Below, piece by piece: positions 52,594 through 62,252 of a DNA stretch of 64,000 nucleotides (position 1 is the first letter of the stretch; each line of letters opens with the position of its first letter). Position numbers and translations under genes: made by a program. Under the pieces are notes generated by a model. The model was not told the origin of the DNA. It searched no databases and was given only the letters and a program-made list of their open reading frames with translations. This DNA comes from Pseudomonas sp. FP453 (lineage in GTDB: Bacteria > Pseudomonadota > Gammaproteobacteria > Pseudomonadales > Pseudomonadaceae). The DNA is taken from assembly GCF_030687495.1 (NCBI RefSeq), contig NZ_CP117435.1, positions 1,488,001 to 1,552,000 of the forward strand, read 5' to 3'.

Positions 52594-54858
52594 TCAGCGA
52601 ATTGGCCGAATCACCGAAGTGGGGCCGATACGGACCGGGGAGGGACTTCTGGGGGCCAGCGGGTCCTTGGTGCCCGCCACGCTGAATGGGTACAACGGAT
52701 TACGCATCTGAATGCCCTGGATGACACCGATCACGTCGGCGGCACACACCGCCGGGCTCAACAGGTAACCCTGGACGTAATCGCAGCCATGCTTGAGCAG
52801 CAGCTCGAATTGCGCCTGGGTTTCCACGCCTTCGGTCACCACTTGCAGGTGCAGGGTGTGGGCCATGCCGATAATCGCCTGGACGATCTCGATGTCGGCG
52901 GTGGACTTGGGGATGTCCTGGATAAACGATCGATCAATCTTCAAGGTGTTCAGCGGCAGGCGCTTGAGATAGGCGAGGGACGAATACCCGGTGCCGAAGT
53001 CGTCGATGGCCAGCGACACGCCCAGCGCACGGATCTGCCGCAACAGGGCGAGGGTGCTGCTGATATTGCCCATCAGGGCGTTTTCGGTGACTTCCAGTTC
53101 CAGGCGGTGGGCCGCGATGCCGCTGAAGCGCAGGGCGTCTTCGATCTCGTCGGCCAGTTCGTCGCGGGCCAGGTTGAGGGCCGAGCAGTTCACCGCCATG
53201 GTCAGTTCGGTGTAGCCCCGGTCAGACAACAGGCTCAGGTCATGACAGGCCTGGCGCAATACCCAGTGGTCCAGGTCGGCAATCAGCCCATTGTTTTCGG
53301 CGATGCCGATAAAGCGGTCCGGGGCGAGCAGGCCATGCACCGGGTGCTGCCAGCGCACCAGGGCCTCCAGGCGCGTGACCTTGCCCAGCTTCATGTCGAA
53401 GATCGGTTGGTAGAACAGCACCAGTTGGTTGCGCGCACGCAGGGCGCCGCGCAGTTCTTCTTCCAGTTGCAGTTCGAGGAAGGCGCGGGTTTTCAGGTTG
53501 GAGCTGAAGAAGGTCAGGCTGTTGCGCCCGGTGTCCTTGGATTGGTACAGCGCCAGGTCGGCAGTTTTCAGCAGCTCTTCACAGGTGAGGCCATCATCGG
53601 GAAACAGGCTGATACCAATGCTGGTGGTCATCACCATGCGCCGCCCGGCCAGTTCGATCGGTTCTTTCATTTTTTGCATGATGCGTTGGGCCAGGTGGCG
53701 CGCTTCGTCACGGTGATGGACGCTGATCAGAATGCAGAACTCATCGCCACCGAACCGAGCCACCACATCTTCATGACTGCGCACCGAGCCTTTGATATGC
53801 GCGGCGAGCACGGTGAGCAACTGGTCGCCTGCGTCATGCCCGAGGCTGTCGTTGATGCGTTTGAAATGATCGATATCGAGGAAAACCACGGCCATCATGC
53901 CGTGAGTCCTGGTTTTCTCGTCGAGCTTCTCGGCAAAGATCTGGTTGAAACCGCGCCGATTGAGCAGGCTGGTCAACGCGTCAAAGTGCGCCACCTGTTG
54001 CAGGGAGGCGCGGGCCTGGTCCAGTTCGCTGAGCAGGGCGTTGACCCGGCGCAGGTCGCGTTCCTTATGCTGAAGCTTCTTGTCCGCGAGGGCGGCGCTG
54101 ACGCTGCTGCCAATCACCAGCAGCGTGATCACGGCGACGGACAGGCCGAGTTGAATGGGGTTGTTGTCCAATGGCAGCGATAGATCGGCGCCAGTGGGCA
54201 CCAGCATGCGCATGGCCGCCATGCCGGTGAAATGCATGCTCAGAATGCCGGCGCCCAGTACCAGGCTGGCGGCGTACTTGAGCAGAGTTGGTGGAACACC
54301 CCGGCACCGTTGCGCAGGTAGCTCGACAGCAAGCGCCGCCAGGCTGGCGCCGATGGCAATGCCCACCGAGGCCATGAACAACCCGGATTCGAAATACACC
54401 GCGGCCTGGGAGCGCATAGCCGACATGCCCACGTAGTGCATCAGGGCGATGCCCAGGCCCATCCATACCGACGCCAGCAGGTACTGATGGAACCGCAGAT
54501 GGGTGTGGCTGAGGGTTTTCATGGCGAACAGCGCGGCGATCATGGCGATCAGCAGCGAGGCGAACGTCATGATCAATTCGTAATGAATGGCGATGGGCGC
54601 CTGGAAAGCCAGCATGCTGATGAAGTGGGTGGACCAGATGCCACCCGCCAGGCAACCGGCACCGAGCCAGCGCCAGCGGCGACGAGCGGTAGGGTCTTCG
54701 ACGTGGCCGACCCGCTCGGCCATATCAAGGGTGCCAAAACCCGCCGCACACGCGACCAGGTAGGCCAGCAGAACCAGGAAGGGGTTATGACTGCAATTGA
54801 GTAATAAGTGCCCGTTCTCTGGAAGCTCGGTAAAAAAATGCAGACCAAGCCATTCCAT
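52594..54858 (-). CDS. MHYT-GGDEF-EAL membrane protein (cyclic-di-GMP turnover)
   Basis: A 754-residue protein with the MucR/NbdA domain order. Seven or so helices with three MHYT-type motifs come first (STHFISM at 76, LMHYVGM at 139, SMHFTGM at 207), a proposed copper/gas sensor. The GGDEF domain has an intact RFGGDEF (368-374), so cyclase activity is possible; the inhibitory RxxD site reads SHED (361-364), so it lacks product inhibition. The EAL domain is intact (RLEALVRW, Glu498) with IDDFGTGYSSLAYLKRLP. It may both make and degrade c-di-GMP. The 204-bp gap before the tubulin-like gene shows no ORF. Confidence 0.92.
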   Translation of the reverse strand: MEWLGLHFFTELPENGHLLLNCSHNPFLVLLAYLVACAAGFGTLDMAERVGHVEDPTARRRWRWLGAGCLAGGIWSTHFISMLAFQAPIAIHYELIMTFASLLIAMIAALFAMKTLSHTHLRFHQYLLASVWMGLGIALMHYVGMSAMRSQAAVYFESGLFMASVGIAIGASLAALAVELPAQRCRGVPPTLLKYAASLVLGAGILSMHFTGMAAMRMLVPTGADLSLPLDNNPIQLGLSVAVITLLVIGSSVSAALADKKLQHKERDLRRVNALLSELDQARASLQQVAHFDALTSLLNRRGFNQIFAEKLDEKTRTHGMMAVVFLDIDHFKRINDSLGHDAGDQLLTVLAAHIKGSVRSHEDVVARFGGDEFCILISVHHRDEARHLAQRIMQKMKEPIELAGRRMVMTTSIGISLFPDDGLTCEELLKTADLALYQSKDTGRNSLTFFSSNLKTRAFLELQLEEELRGALRARNQLVLFYQPIFDMKLGKVTRLEALVRWQHPVHGLLAPDRFIGIAENNGLIADLDHWVLRQACHDLSLLSDRGYTELTMAVNCSALNLARDELADEIEDALRFSGIAAHRLELEVTENALMGNISSTLALLRQIRALGVSLAIDDFGTGYSSLAYLKRLPLNTLKIDRSFIQDIPKSTADIEIVQAIIGMAHTLHLQVVTEGVETQAQFELLLKHGCDYVQGYLLSPAVCAADVIGVIQGIQMRNPLYPFSVAGTKDPLAPRSPSPVRIGPTSVIRPIR

Positions 54859-54997
54859 AGCATGTCCCGTAAAAGTCGTTGCGCCATTGCCTACAGCGAT
54901 GGCCTACGACCTCGAGTATAGAAGGCCTGCGAAATTCGCCATGGATAATGGCACTTTGATCTCTACGATTTTGGCATGCCGGCCATAGCGTTTGATG

Positions 54998-55372
54998 CTA
55001 AGCGCTGATGGGCAGGTCCAGCTCGAAGGGCATCTCCAGCGGCGCCAGGCCAAAGGCCGCGCGGGCGGCATCGCAATCGACGTTCTGTACGCCCTCGTGC
55101 CAGGACGCTTCAAACTCACGGCAGGTGCTCGACCGTTGCTCGTAGATCGAGCAACTGGTGCCTTTGCCCACTTCGCCTTCAAGGCTGCAGCAACGCACGG
55201 GTTTCTGGTCGGTGCCGATCATGGCCACGCGCGTCGGATTGATCTGCACCACCAGATCGTCCGGTACCGTCCCGCCGGAGGAGGCGCACTCACCCCAGAA
55301 AAAAGACACACGGAAGTGTGAACAGCAGGCACCACAATTCAGGCACGGACTGGCTTCGGACATGGACGTCAT
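54998..55372 (-). CDS. YkgJ-type cysteine-cluster protein
   Basis: A 124-residue protein of the YkgJ (CxxCxxCC) family. CLNCGACCSHF at residues 10-20 and later RCCSLEG, SCSIYEQRSSTCREF and NVDCDAA provide the cysteines of a likely zinc or iron-sulfur site. The start is one of two ATGs, 55372 or 55363; neither has a good RBS. Function unknown. The gap 55373-55614 holds no clear gene and should contain the divergent promoter of the MFS gene. Confidence 0.82.
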   Translation of the reverse strand: MTSMSEASPCLNCGACCSHFRVSFFWGECASSGGTVPDDLVVQINPTRVAMIGTDQKPVRCCSLEGEVGKGTSCSIYEQRSSTCREFEASWHEGVQNVDCDAARAAFGLAPLEMPFELDLPISA

Positions 55373-55614
55373 CGATAAGAAATGTAAGAGGGGGTACTAC
55401 GGGAAGGCTCGCCATTCTATCTGCGCCATGGCCGTTGGGAAGAGGGGCGCAGATATATATTTTCGTAGGGGAAGTCCCATGAATCTGGGGGAAATCATGC
55501 CCTATCAGCTTTACGAATCATTACAGACAAGCGCCGCCAGCCTGACTATGTTGCTGATACCGGGCAGGATGCATCGGGCATCGCAGCTCTCATAACAATA
55601 AAAGAGACGGACCC

Positions 55615-56961
55615 ATGCAGAACTCGACCCAAGCGGCGAATGCCTGGCGCATTCTGTTCCTGCTGTTCCTGGCCAACCTGTTCAACTTCTTCGACCGCAC
55701 CATTCCCGCGATCATCATCGAGCCGATCCGCATGGAATGGCACCTGAGCGACTTCCAGCTCGGCATTATCGGTACCGCCTTCACCATCGTCTACGCCATT
55801 GCCGGCCTGCCCCTCGGGCGCATGGCCGACACCGGTTCGCGCAGCAAGCTGATGGGCTGGGGCCTGTTCGCCTGGAGCGGGCTGACGGCGGTCAATGGCC
55901 TGGTCGGCAGTTTCTGGACCTTCCTGCTGGTGCGCATGGGCATCGGCATCGGCGAGGCCAGCTACGCACCGGCGGCCAACTCGCTGATCGGCGACCTGTT
56001 TCCCGCCCACCGCCGTGCCCGGGCCATGGGCATCTTTATGCTTGGCTTGCCCCTGGGCCTGTTGCTGGCATTTTTCACCATCGGCTGGATGGTCAAGGCG
56101 TTCGACAGCTGGCGCGCACCGTTCTTTATTGCCGCCGTGCCGGGGATGATCCTCGCGGTGTTCATGTTCTATATCAAGGAGCCCAAGCGCGGCGCGGCGG
56201 AGACCGTGCAAGTGTCCCAGGAACGCGTGGACCGCCCGATCCGCCGCGTCCTGGCGGTGCCGACCTTCCTCTGGCTGGTGCTGGCTGGCCTGTGCTTTAA
56301 CTTTGCCACCTATGCCTGCAACTCGTTCCTGGTGCCGATGCTGCAGCGCTACTTCCTGATGCCGTTGCAGGACGCGGCGGTGGCCACCGGGGTCATCGTC
56401 GGCCTGACGGGGCTAGTGGGCCTGACCCTGGGCGGCTGGGTGGCCGACAAGATCCATCAGCGCATCGCCAATGGCCGGCTGTTGTTTGCGGCGTTCAGCC
56501 TGATTATCTCGACGGTGTGCACCGCCTGGGCCTTGCATGCCGGGCGCATTGAGATCGGCGTGTTCGTCGCGGTATTCAGCGTGGGCTGGCTGTTTGCCTA
56601 TAACTTCTACACCTGCGTGTACACGGCGATCCAGGACGTGGTCGAGCCGCGCCTGCGGGCCACGGCGATGGCGCTGTTTTTTGCCGGGTTGTACTTGCTG
56701 GGTGGTGGCATGGGGCCAATTGTGGTGGGGGGCTTGTCCGATCACTTTGCCCATTCGGCGATGTATGCGGCCGGGGCGGAGCAGATGACCGAGGCTTATA
56801 AGGCGGTGGGGTTGCATGACGCCATGTACCTGATTCCGGTGGCGCTGTTCTTGACCATGCTGTTTCTGTTCCAGGCGTCGCGGTGTTTTGTGCGGGATGC
56901 CAAGAAGATGAAGGAGGGGTTGAGTGCGGTGGAGGTGCCGGGTTCGGCGGTTACAGCTTGA
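55615..56961 (+). CDS. MFS transporter (spinster-like)
   Basis: A 448-residue inner-membrane transporter with 12 helices. The A-motif after helix 2 is GRMADTGSRSKLMGWGL, NFFDRTIPAIIIEPI is the opening helix and RMGIGIGEASYAPAANSLIGDLFP is the helix 4-5 stretch typical of the spinster/hexuronate-like MFS group. The C-terminal half repeats the motif (GGWVADKIHQRIANGRLL). Substrate unknown. RBS GAGACGGA near ATG. Single gene, convergent with rapA across a terminator and REP pair. Confidence 0.88.
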   Translation: MQNSTQAANAWRILFLLFLANLFNFFDRTIPAIIIEPIRMEWHLSDFQLGIIGTAFTIVYAIAGLPLGRMADTGSRSKLMGWGLFAWSGLTAVNGLVGSFWTFLLVRMGIGIGEASYAPAANSLIGDLFPAHRRARAMGIFMLGLPLGLLLAFFTIGWMVKAFDSWRAPFFIAAVPGMILAVFMFYIKEPKRGAAETVQVSQERVDRPIRRVLAVPTFLWLVLAGLCFNFATYACNSFLVPMLQRYFLMPLQDAAVATGVIVGLTGLVGLTLGGWVADKIHQRIANGRLLFAAFSLIISTVCTAWALHAGRIEIGVFVAVFSVGWLFAYNFYTCVYTAIQDVVEPRLRATAMALFFAGLYLLGGGMGPIVVGGLSDHFAHSAMYAAGAEQMTEAYKAVGLHDAMYLIPVALFLTMLFLFQASRCFVRDAKKMKEGLSAVEVPGSAVTA

Positions 56962-56974
56962 GACCGAGGTGACC

Positions 56975-57060
56975 TCATCGCAGGCAAGCCAGCTCCCACA
57001 GTTGACTGCATTCCAACGTTGGAACTCGGTCAACTGTGGGAGCTGGCTTGCCTGCGATGA
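56975..57060. repeat. REP pair in tail-to-tail order
   Basis: TCATCGCAGGCAAGCCAGCT precedes, and TGTGGGAGCTGGCTTGCCTG follows after a 34-nt spacer. Between convergent genes. Confidence 0.88.
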
Positions 57061-57074
57061 GGCGCGAAAGGCCT

Positions 57075-57110
57075 AAAAAAAAGGCCCGCATTGCGCGGGC
57101 CTTCTTTTTT
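57075..57110. terminator. Bidirectional terminator between the MFS gene and rapA
   Basis: AAGGCCCGC pairs with GCGGGCCTT around ATTGC, with an A-run on the left and T-run on the right, so it works on both strands. Confidence 0.92.
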
Positions 57111-59955
57111 AGCCGGCGACCAGGACGCGAATCGCTTCCAAACGCAAAGCGGCCTTGTCCAGCATCGCCAACCCTTGCTCACGCTGGTTGCGCAACGCCA
57201 CCAACTCACTGTCACGCACCGTCGGGTTGACCGCCTGCAACGCGGTCAAGCGCGCCAGTTCTTCGTCGGTGTCCGCCGCCAGGCGACGCTTGGCCTCGGC
57301 CACGCGCTCGGCATGTTGCGGGGTGATTTTCTCTTCGCCGGCGTTGATCCGTGGCGTCAGCTGGTCGCGCTGGGCCTGGATGAACTTGTTGGCGCTGGCC
57401 CGTGGCACGCTTTCCAGTTGGTCATTGAGGGTCACGAACGACACACGGCCCGACAGGTCATTGCCATTGGCATCCAGCAGGCAGCGCAGGGCCGCCGGCG
57501 GCAGGTAACGCCCCAGTTGCAGGGCGCGCGGTGCCACCACTTCGCTGACGTAGAGCAGTTCCAGCAACACGGTGCCCGGCTTGAGCGCCTTGTTCTTGAT
57601 CAGCGCCACGGCGGTGTTGCCCATCGAACCGGACAGCACCAGGTCCATGCCGCCCTGCACCATCGGGTGTTCCCAGGTGATGAACTGCATGTCTTCGCGC
57701 GACAGTGCCTGGTTGCGGTCGTAGGTGATGGTCACACCTTCGTCGTCGCCCAGGGGGAAGCTGGCGTCGAGCATTTTTTCGCTCGGCTTCAAGATCAGGG
57801 CGTTTTCCGAATGGTCTTCGCTGTCGATGCCAAACGCGTCGAACAGGGTTTCCATGTAGATCGGCAGGGCGAACTGATCGTCTTGCTCAAGGATGTCCTC
57901 GACCAGCGCATCGCCTTCACCGGCGCCGCCGGAGTTGAGTTCCAGCAGGCGGTCGCGGCCGGTGTGCAGCTCTTGCTCCAGGCGCTCGCGCTCGGTGCGG
58001 GCTTCGTCGATCAGGGCTTGCCACTCGCCATCGTCGGCGGCTTCCAGCAGCGGCAGCAGGCGTGGGCCGAACTGGTGCTGCAAGGCGTTGCCGGTCGGGC
58101 AGGTGTTGAGGAAGGCATTCAGCGCTTCGTTGTACCACTGGAACAGGCGCTCTTGCGGGCTGGTCTCGAGGTACGGCACGTGCAGTTCGATCACATGTTT
58201 CTGGCCGATCCGGTCCAGACGCCCGATGCGCTGTTCCAGCAGATCGGGGTGGGACGGCAGGTCGAACAGCACCAGGTGGTGGGAGAACTGGAAGTTGCGG
58301 CCTTCGCTGCCGATCTCGGAGCAGATCAGCACCTGGGCGCCGAACTCTTCATCGGCGAAGTAGGCGGCGGCGCGGTCACGCTCGAGGATGTTCATGCCCT
58401 CGTGGAACACCGTGGCCGGAATACCGGAACGCACGCGCAGGGCGTCTTCCAGGTCCATGGCGGTTTCGGCGTGAGCGCAGATCACCAGGACCTTGGTGCG
58501 CTTGAGCATTTTCAGCTGGTCGATCAGCCATTCGACACGCGGGTCGAAGCGCCACCAGCGGTGTTCTTCGTCGATGTCCGGTTGTGCCTGGAAGCTGACT
58601 TCCGGGTACAGCTCGGCGTGTTCGCCCAGCGGCAGTTCGAGGTATTCGTCCGGGTTGGCCAGCGGGTAGGCGTGCAGCTTGCGCTCCGGGAAACCCTGCA
58701 CGGCGGCGCGGGTGTTGCGGAACAGCACGCGGCCGGTGCCGTGGCGGTCGAGCAGCTCACGCACCAGGCGTGCGCTGGCTTCGGTGTCGCCATCGTTGAC
58801 GGCGGTGAGCAGCGCTTCGCCTTCATCGCCGAGGAAACCCTGAATGGTTTTATGCGCCTTGGGCGACAGGCGACCCTTGTCCATCAGCTCCTGCACGGCC
58901 TCGGCCACCGGGCGATAGTTCTCGCTCTCGGCGCGGAAGGCTTTCAGATCGTGGAAGCGGTTCGGGTCCAGCAGGCGCAGGCGCGCGAAGTGGCTGTCCT
59001 GGCCCAGTTGTTCCGGGGTGGCGGTGAGCAGCAGTACGCCAGGGATCACTTCGGCCAGTTGTTCGACCAATGCGTATTCCGGGCTGGCTTTCTCTTCGTG
59101 CCAGACCAGGTGGTGGGCTTCATCGACCACCAGCAAGTCCCAACCGGCAGCGAACAGCGCGTCCTGGGCCTTCTCGTCGTCCACCAGCCATTCCAGCGCC
59201 ACCAGGGCCAGCTGGGTGTCTTCGAACGGGTTGGCGGCATCGCTTTCGATAAAGCGTTCTTCGTCAAACAGCGCAACCTGCAGGTTGAAGCGGCGGCGCA
59301 TTTCCACCAGCCACTGGTGCTGCAGGTTTTCCGGGACCAGGATCAGCACGCGGTTGGCGCGGCCCGACAGCAGCTGGCGATGGATCACCAGGCCGGCTTC
59401 GATGGTCTTGCCCAGGCCGACTTCGTCGGCCAGCAATACCCGCGGTGCGATACGGTCAGCGACTTCACGGGCAATGTGCAATTGGTGGGCAATCGGTTGC
59501 GCACGCACGCCACCCAGGCCCCACAGGGCGGATTGCAACTGGCGGCTGGTGTGTTCCAGGGTGTGGTAGCGCAGCGAGAACCAGGCCAGGGGGTCGATCT
59601 GCCCGGCGAACAGACGGTCGCTGGCCAGGCGGAACTGGATGAAATTGGACAGTTGGGTTTCCGGCAGGGTGACCTGCTCGTTCTGCCCATTGAGGCCGTG
59701 GTAGACCAGCAGGCCGTCGACGTCGTCGACTTCCTGTACGGTCATTTTCCAGCCTTCGAAATGGGTGATGCTGTCACCCGGCGAGAACCGCACGCGGGTG
59801 AGGGGCGCATTCCGTAGCGCATACTGGCGGGTGTCGCCAGTGGCCGGATAGAGCACGGTCAACAAGCGCCCGTCCTGTGCCAGAACGGTGCCTAACCCCA
59901 GCTCTGCTTCGCTGTCACTAATCCAGCGTTGCCCCGGTTGATACTGCTGCGCCAT
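57109..59955 (-). CDS. rapA: RNA polymerase-associated protein RapA (Swi2/Snf2 ATPase)
   Basis: A 948-residue helicase-like ATPase. Two Tudor-like N-terminal domains (about 1-105) precede the Snf2 domain with Walker [13 protein letters not shown] (Lys183) and DEAH box [12 protein letters not shown]. The second lobe has [25 protein letters not shown] and motif [11 protein letters not shown]. It recycles stalled RNA polymerase after termination, especially in high salt. Length matches E. coli RapA (968). Confidence 0.96.
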   Translation of the reverse strand: MAQQYQPGQRWISDSEAELGLGTVLAQDGRLLTVLYPATGDTRQYALRNAPLTRVRFSPGDSITHFEGWKMTVQEVDDVDGLLVYHGLNGQNEQVTLPETQLSNFIQFRLASDRLFAGQIDPLAWFSLRYHTLEHTSRQLQSALWGLGGVRAQPIAHQLHIAREVADRIAPRVLLADEVGLGKTIEAGLVIHRQLLSGRANRVLILVPENLQHQWLVEMRRRFNLQVALFDEERFIESDAANPFEDTQLALVALEWLVDDEKAQDALFAAGWDLLVVDEAHHLVWHEEKASPEYALVEQLAEVIPGVLLLTATPEQLGQDSHFARLRLLDPNRFHDLKAFRAESENYRPVAEAVQELMDKGRLSPKAHKTIQGFLGDEGEALLTAVNDGDTEASARLVRELLDRHGTGRVLFRNTRAAVQGFPERKLHAYPLANPDEYLELPLGEHAELYPEVSFQAQPDIDEEHRWWRFDPRVEWLIDQLKMLKRTKVLVICAHAETAMDLEDALRVRSGIPATVFHEGMNILERDRAAAYFADEEFGAQVLICSEIGSEGRNFQFSHHLVLFDLPSHPDLLEQRIGRLDRIGQKHVIELHVPYLETSPQERLFQWYNEALNAFLNTCPTGNALQHQFGPRLLPLLEAADDGEWQALIDEARTERERLEQELHTGRDRLLELNSGGAGEGDALVEDILEQDDQFALPIYMETLFDAFGIDSEDHSENALILKPSEKMLDASFPLGDDEGVTITYDRNQALSREDMQFITWEHPMVQGGMDLVLSGSMGNTAVALIKNKALKPGTVLLELLYVSEVVAPRALQLGRYLPPAALRCLLDANGNDLSGRVSFVTLNDQLESVPRASANKFIQAQRDQLTPRINAGEEKITPQHAERVAEAKRRLAADTDEELARLTALQAVNPTVRDSELVALRNQREQGLAMLDKAALRLEAIRVLVAG

Positions 59956-60174
59956 GCTGCCTGACTCCCGCCGTGAAAAAGCCGACTATCTTAACGGAAC
60001 ACGGCCCTCAGCCAAAGGACTCCTGACAAAAACTACTCCGTTTGCGTGGCTGCGCGAGAGTCGGATCGACGGGTGGCGGGCACTTGGGAGTGTCGACTGG
60101 GTCACAGCTTGGCGAGTGCGCGCTCAAGTCGCCCTGTGGCGCGCCGACAGCCTGTTGATCAGGAGAGTAAACCT

Positions 60175-60516
60175 ATGCTGCCACCCATGCTGCCCGTGAG
60201 CGTTGTGCCGGTCACGTCACAACTCGATCCGGTGCGCCAGAAGCCGGATATCCCGCCCGTGGTGCCAGTACAACCGGGCTCCAATGAAAGCACGATCGAC
60301 CTGAAAAACCGCGACGCCGAGCAATCGACCCTGCTGCTGCGCGAAGAACAGCGCCGCCAGCAAGAGCAGCAAAGACGCCGGCGTGAAGCCGATGAAGACC
60401 CGGAACAGCACTTGGCGATTCCGGGGGATGTGCTCAACGCCGACAACACCGTGCCGGTGATACCGCTGATTGAAGATGCGCCGCGCCAGGGCTTGTGGGT
60501 GGACGTCGAAGTCTAG
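60175..60516 (+). CDS. Small Pro- and Arg/Gln-rich protein of unknown function
   Basis: A 113-residue protein with RBS AGGAGAG 6 nt before ATG. The first 45 residues are Pro/Val-rich and likely disordered (MLPPMLPVSVVPVTS, PDIPPVVPVQPG), residues about 52-78 form a charged helix (LLLREEQRRQQEQQRRRREAD), and the tail is acidic. No signal peptide. I do not recognise a family. The convergent aminotransferase gene shares the CTAG at the end, so both stops use the same bases. Confidence 0.75.
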   Translation: MLPPMLPVSVVPVTSQLDPVRQKPDIPPVVPVQPGSNESTIDLKNRDAEQSTLLLREEQRRQQEQQRRRREADEDPEQHLAIPGDVLNADNTVPVIPLIEDAPRQGLWVDVEV

Positions 60517-61694
60517 CCGCGCAATGCCCGCAGGGCGGCCAGCAGCCGCTCGACATCCTGCGCGTTATTGAGCGGGCTGACGGAAATCCGCGCCACGCTG
60601 GCCAGGCCGCGCGCCTGCATGTCCAGCGGGGTGTAGGCCACGCCGTTGGCGCCGATGTTGATGCGCTGCAAGCCCAGCCGCCGTTTCAGTTCAAAGGCGT
60701 CCCAACCAGCCAGGTTGAAGGCGATCAGGCCCGATTGGCTGGCGCCCAGATCATGCACGGTAATGCCGGGGATCTGACCCAGCGCTTCGCGAATCTGCTG
60801 ACGGGTCTGCCTGATGGTTTGCCACACCTGCTCGATACCCAGTCGGTTTATCTCCTGCAACGCATTGCCCAATCCCGCCAATAAGGCGTAGGACACTTCG
60901 CTGGTTTCAAAACGGCGGGCGTCGTTGCGCAGGTCGAAGCCGTCGGCCGTCCACGGTGCGGAAAACACGTCGCGCTGGGCCGGGTTCAACTGCGCGAGGA
61001 ACGCCGGCCGCACATACAGCAACGCGGTACCGCGCGGCCCACGCAGATGCTTGCGGCCGGCCGACTTGAGCACATCGCAGTGCAATGCCTGCACGTCCAC
61101 CGGCATTTGGCCGACGGCTTGGCCGGCGTCGATGAAATAAGGGATACCGTGTTTTTTGGCGATCTCGCCGATGGCTTGGGCCGGGTTGATCAGGCCGCCG
61201 TTGGCTGGCAACCACGTGAGGTCGATCAGCTTCACGCTGGCGTCGATCATCGCCTCCAGCGCCAGCGGGCACACCGCGCCGGTTGCATCGCAGGGGATGA
61301 CCTCCACGCGGGCGCCGGCTTGCACCGCGAGCTGCATGCTCGCCAGGTTGCCGCCCCATTCATGGCGGCCCACCAGGATGCGGTCGCCCGGCTGCCACGG
61401 CGCCAGTGCCTGGAACGCCATGTTCCAGGCGGCCGAGCCGCTGCTGGCGAAGGCAATGGACGAGGCCGGCGCATTGAGCAATTGCGCGGCGGCGCGGCGG
61501 GCGTTTTCCAGCAGCAGGGCGCCATGTTCGCCGGCTTCCATCGGGCCGTCGCGGGCTTCGCGGTGCAGGTGCGCGATGATTGCATCGAGGGTGGCCTGGC
61601 TCGGCAGCGAGGCGCCGGCATGATTGAAATGCACGATGCCGGATTGGCAGCCGGGTGTGGCGTCGCGCAGCGCCTGGGTGTCGAGCAGGCTCAT
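60513..61694 (-). CDS. Class V PLP aminotransferase (cysteine desulfurase-like)
   Basis: A 393-residue PLP enzyme, fold type I. FNHAGASLPSQATLDAII is the opening phosphate/aromatic region, SSGSAAWNMAFQALAPW the cofactor loop, VIDLTWLPANGG and FIDAGQAVGQMPVDV the Asp that holds the pyridine nitrogen, and the Schiff-base Lys is in DVLKSAGRKHLRGPRGTALLY. No loop cysteine for IscS-like desulfuration is clear. It is coupled to a RidA gene by a 4-bp overlap, which fits release of reactive enamine/imine intermediates. Confidence 0.88.
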   Translation of the reverse strand: MSLLDTQALRDATPGCQSGIVHFNHAGASLPSQATLDAIIAHLHREARDGPMEAGEHGALLLENARRAAAQLLNAPASSIAFASSGSAAWNMAFQALAPWQPGDRILVGRHEWGGNLASMQLAVQAGARVEVIPCDATGAVCPLALEAMIDASVKLIDLTWLPANGGLINPAQAIGEIAKKHGIPYFIDAGQAVGQMPVDVQALHCDVLKSAGRKHLRGPRGTALLYVRPAFLAQLNPAQRDVFSAPWTADGFDLRNDARRFETSEVSYALLAGLGNALQEINRLGIEQVWQTIRQTRQQIREALGQIPGITVHDLGASQSGLIAFNLAGWDAFELKRRLGLQRINIGANGVAYTPLDMQARGLASVARISVSPLNNAQDVERLLAALRALRG

Positions 61695-62161
61695 GGTTGC
61701 AGCTCGAAAATCCCGTCCACCTCCACCGCGACACCGGCGGGCAGGCTGGCTACCCCGACGGCGGTGCGCACATGCCGGCCTTTGTCGCCGAGGGCATTCA
61801 CCAACAGGTTCGACGCACCGTTGGCGACTGCGCTCTGGTGTGTGAATTCGCCGCTGCTGGCGATAAATACCCCCAGGCGTACCGTGCGCACCAGGCGCGA
61901 CAGGTCATCCCCCAGGGCATGGCTCAATTGCCCCAGCAGGCCCAGCGCTGCCAGTTCGGCGGCCTGGGTGCCTTCGCTATCGCTGAGGGCTTCGCCCAGT
62001 CGCCCGACGTAGGCCGGTTGGCCATCCACCAGCGGAATCTGCCCGGAGACGAACAGCTGGTTCGCGCTGATCACGTAGTTAATGTAGTTGGCCGCTGGCT
62101 GGCTGGGTGTCGGCAGCGTGAGGCCGAGGGCTTGCACGCGTTGGCGCAGGGAGTCGCTCAT
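61691..62161 (-). CDS. RidA family enamine/imine deaminase
   Basis: A 156-residue protein of the YjgF/YER057c/UK114 (RidA) family, long-form subgroup. YINYVISANQLFVSGQIPLVDG, EGTQAAELAALGLLGQLSHAL and KGRHVRTAVGVASLPAGVAVEVDG cover the fold; Arg in HVRTAVG fits the carboxylate-binding Arg. It would hydrolyse reactive imines made by the PLP enzyme. The ATG at 62161 has GAGG at 7 nt; a TTG six bases upstream is less likely. Confidence 0.92.
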   Translation of the reverse strand: MSDSLRQRVQALGLTLPTPSQPAANYINYVISANQLFVSGQIPLVDGQPAYVGRLGEALSDSEGTQAAELAALGLLGQLSHALGDDLSRLVRTVRLGVFIASSGEFTHQSAVANGASNLLVNALGDKGRHVRTAVGVASLPAGVAVEVDGIFELQP

Positions 62162-62252
62162 GATCAATCCTCAAAGGTAAAAGAGGCTTGAGCATGTCGG
62201 CCGGGTTCGCCGGCGACAAACGGATAGATCTCACCTGACGCATCGAAAAAAC

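Noticed and set aside
57091..59817. 908-codon open frame on the plus strand
   Set aside because: Antisense of rapA; Gln/His/Val-rich composition typical of a shadow frame.
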